From SKLM01 sp050049955 (GTDB lineage Bacteria > Chloroflexota > Anaerolineae > B4-G1), in assembly GCA_050049955.1 (NCBI GenBank), contig JASFVG010000335.1:1-5524 (forward strand): a stretch of 5,524 bases of DNA, read 5' to 3'. The stretch's first letter is position 1, and every line of letters begins with the position of its first letter. Both the position numbers and the translations under genes were made by a program. The notes beneath the pieces are model-generated. The model had not been told where the DNA came from, ran no database searches, and saw nothing but the letters and a program-made list of their open reading frames with translations. Shown here piece after piece: positions 3,859-5,524 of this stretch.

Positions 3859-5524
3859 ATGTCCGATACGGGGAGCAAGTCCTATGCGCGGATAACTGAC
3901 GCAAAGGCACTGCCACCGCTGCTCCAGATCCAGTTCAAGTTCTTCAACTGGTTGCAGGAGGAGGGTCTAGCTCAGCTCTTCGATGAGGTTTCCCCCATCG
4001 ATAGCTACAATGGTAATCTGAGGCTCTATCTGCCCGGTTCTGAGGCCGAGGCAGCACAGTTCGATCTCCGCTATCGCTTTGAGGAGCCCCGCTACTCGCG
4101 GGAGCAATGCATCGTCAGGGATATCACGTTTGCCTCTCCGCTCTATGTGGATGTGGCCCTTAGCAATCGGGAGACCGGCGAGATCATTCAGTCGGAGGTC
4201 TTCTTCGGTGATTTCCCGTTGATGACAGAGAACGGCACCTTCATCATCAACGGCACGGAGCGTGTCGTGGTGAGCCAGCTGATACGGTCGCCAGGCGTCT
4301 ACTTCGACCTGGAGGAGGATCGCTCGACAGGCCTTCGGCTCTGCACGGCTAAGCTGATACCTGACCGAGGCGCCTGGCTGGAGTTCGGGTCGCGCAAGAC
4401 AGGGTACCTTACCGTCCGATTCAATCGGCAGCGGATTCTGCCTGTTACGATACTTCTTCGGGCGTTGGCCGCCGTGGATGACGGGATGGGGGAGGATGTT
4501 CTCGACGATGCCAGCGACGAGACCCTGCTTGAGTTGTTCAGGGATGCTGACAGCAACCCCGAGCACCAGTATATCCCGGCGACGTTCCGTCAGGAGCCAG
4601 ATTGGTCACCCAAGAGCGGCCGTACCCTGGGTGAAGAGGCGCTGGTAGAGTTCTACCGGCGCATGCGTCCTGGGGATCCGGCAACGTTGGACAATGCTCG
4701 TCAGTATCTTGAGGAGCAGCTGTTCGATCCCCGTCGCTATGACCTGAAGCGCGTTGGGCGCTACAAGCTGAACCAACGGCTTGGTTTCAACGTCGATCTC
4801 GACCACCGCATGTCGACCAAGAAGGATCTGGTTGCCATCGTAGGTCATTTGATCCGCATCAACAACGGTGTTGAGGATGCCGACGATATCGACCACTTGG
4901 GGAACCGCCGCATCAAGACAGTCGGCGAGCTGGTTCAGAACAAGTTGCGAATAGGCTTGCGACGTATGGAGCGCATCGTGGTGGACCGCATGTCTAGCCG
5001 CGATGCCGAGTCGATGACGCCGGTTAACCTGGTCAACATACGCCCGTTCGTGGCCGCCATCCGGCAGTTCTTCGGCTCCAGCCGGCTTTCGCAGTTCATG
5101 GAGCAGACGAACCCCTTGGCGGAGCTGACCCACAAGCGCACGCTTTCGGCACTAGGGCCGGGCGGCCTCAAGCGCGAGTACGCGGGCTTTGAGGTGCGAG
5201 ACGTGCATTATACGCACTACGGGCGCGTCTGTCCCGTCGAGACGCCGGAGGGGCCGAATATCGGCTTGATCGTCCGTCTGGCGACCCACGCTCGCATCAA
5301 CGACCTGGGGTTCATCGAGACGCCGTACCGCAAGGTGGTTCGGAAGGTTGAGCCTACGGAAGAGGCGCTCGTCGGTCACACCCTGCGAGAGGACATGACC
5401 GATCCTGAGAGCGGCGGGGTCGTCGCTGAGGCAGGCGCCCTGGTGACCGCCGATCTGGCGAAGGCCATCGCTAAGCTCGGTCTTCGAGAGGAAGTCCCGG
5501 TGGAGCCGATGGTCACCGAAAAGG
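3859..5524 (+). CDS. rpoB: DNA-directed RNA polymerase beta subunit, 3'-partial
   Basis: The first 555 residues of the beta subunit of RNA polymerase, which with beta' forms the catalytic core for transcription. Identity is unmistakable: LLQIQFKFFNWLQEEGL near the N-terminus, the protrusion motif TFIINGTERVVVSQLIRSPG, KLIPDRGAWLEF, YDLKRVGRYKLNQRLG, and the rifampicin region FFGSSRLSQFMEQTNPLAEL continuing through LSALGPGGLKREYAGFEVRD and CPVETPEGPNIGLI. His425 corresponds to E. coli His526 (offset 101). Several rifampicin-pocket residues differ from E. coli: Glu415 (Asp516), Ala421 (Ser522) and Thr428 (Arg529), while Gln412, Phe413, His425, Ser430 and Leu432 (513, 514, 526, 531, 533) are kept. 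After ETPYRKV the protein runs into a segment of at least 60 residues (495-555) absent from E. coli, including DPESGGVVAEAG. The window ends inside it. The gene has its own promoter and is not preceded by rplJ-rplL. rpoC is expected downstream. Confidence 0.98.
   Translation, partial: MSDTGSKSYARITDAKALPPLLQIQFKFFNWLQEEGLAQLFDEVSPIDSYNGNLRLYLPGSEAEAAQFDLRYRFEEPRYSREQCIVRDITFASPLYVDVALSNRETGEIIQSEVFFGDFPLMTENGTFIINGTERVVVSQLIRSPGVYFDLEEDRSTGLRLCTAKLIPDRGAWLEFGSRKTGYLTVRFNRQRILPVTILLRALAAVDDGMGEDVLDDASDETLLELFRDADSNPEHQYIPATFRQEPDWSPKSGRTLGEEALVEFYRRMRPGDPATLDNARQYLEEQLFDPRRYDLKRVGRYKLNQRLGFNVDLDHRMSTKKDLVAIVGHLIRINNGVEDADDIDHLGNRRIKTVGELVQNKLRIGLRRMERIVVDRMSSRDAESMTPVNLVNIRPFVAAIRQFFGSSRLSQFMEQTNPLAELTHKRTLSALGPGGLKREYAGFEVRDVHYTHYGRVCPVETPEGPNIGLIVRLATHARINDLGFIETPYRKVVRKVEPTEEALVGHTLREDMTDPESGGVVAEAGALVTADLAKAIAKLGLREEVPVEPMVTEK

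Noticed and set aside
3967..5133. Long open frames on the minus strand (about 199 and 175 codons) opposite rpoB
   Set aside because: They are antisense to an unmistakable rpoB frame, have no ribosome sites or recognisable domains, and are expected from the GC-rich third codon positions of rpoB.

Overview
The window reads as an ordinary chromosomal stretch of a GC-rich bacterium. All genes lie on the plus strand. The style of RpoB (including an extra segment after the ETPYRKV motif), the CinA-type protein with a C-terminal extension and the tandem GNAT protein together suggest a Chloroflexota-like lineage. That is an inference from remembered family resemblance; a search of RpoB would settle it.

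Layout: (1) 3-931, the C-terminal part of a Wzx/MATE-type polysaccharide flippase, entering from the left edge and broken by a one-base frame disruption near 298-305. (2) 932-1112, a spacer holding a well-placed ribosome site followed by a four-codon ORF. (3) 1113-1508, a small four-helix membrane protein of unknown function with a good ribosome site. (4) 1509-1774, a spacer with a convincing sigma70-type promoter (TTGATT-16-TACAAT, extended -10) and a leader of about 120 nt. (5) 1775-2506, a PncC/CinA-C nicotinamide-nucleotide amidohydrolase domain fused to an 80-residue extension. (6) 2529-3539, a tandem GNAT acetyltransferase closely following it, probably co-transcribed. (7) 3540-3858, a 319-nt spacer containing two strong consecutive RNA hairpins, short repeats, and a promoter with perfect -35 and -10 hexamers. 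(8) 3859-5524, the first 555 codons of rpoB, cut by the right edge.

The genes do not form one pathway. There are at least two transcription units: cinA-like plus GNAT from the promoter at 1618-1645, and rpoB from the promoter at 3773-3800. The hairpins at 3564-3655 probably separate them. The flippase and the small membrane protein belong to upstream units whose promoters are not clear.

No CRISPR array, tRNA, rRNA, insertion sequence or phage gene is visible, and I see no clearly new multi-gene system. The points most worth following are the altered rifampicin-pocket residues in RpoB (Thr where E. coli has Arg529, plus others), the two-hairpin block upstream of rpoB, and the CinA-C fusion with an internal ribosome site exactly at the domain boundary.
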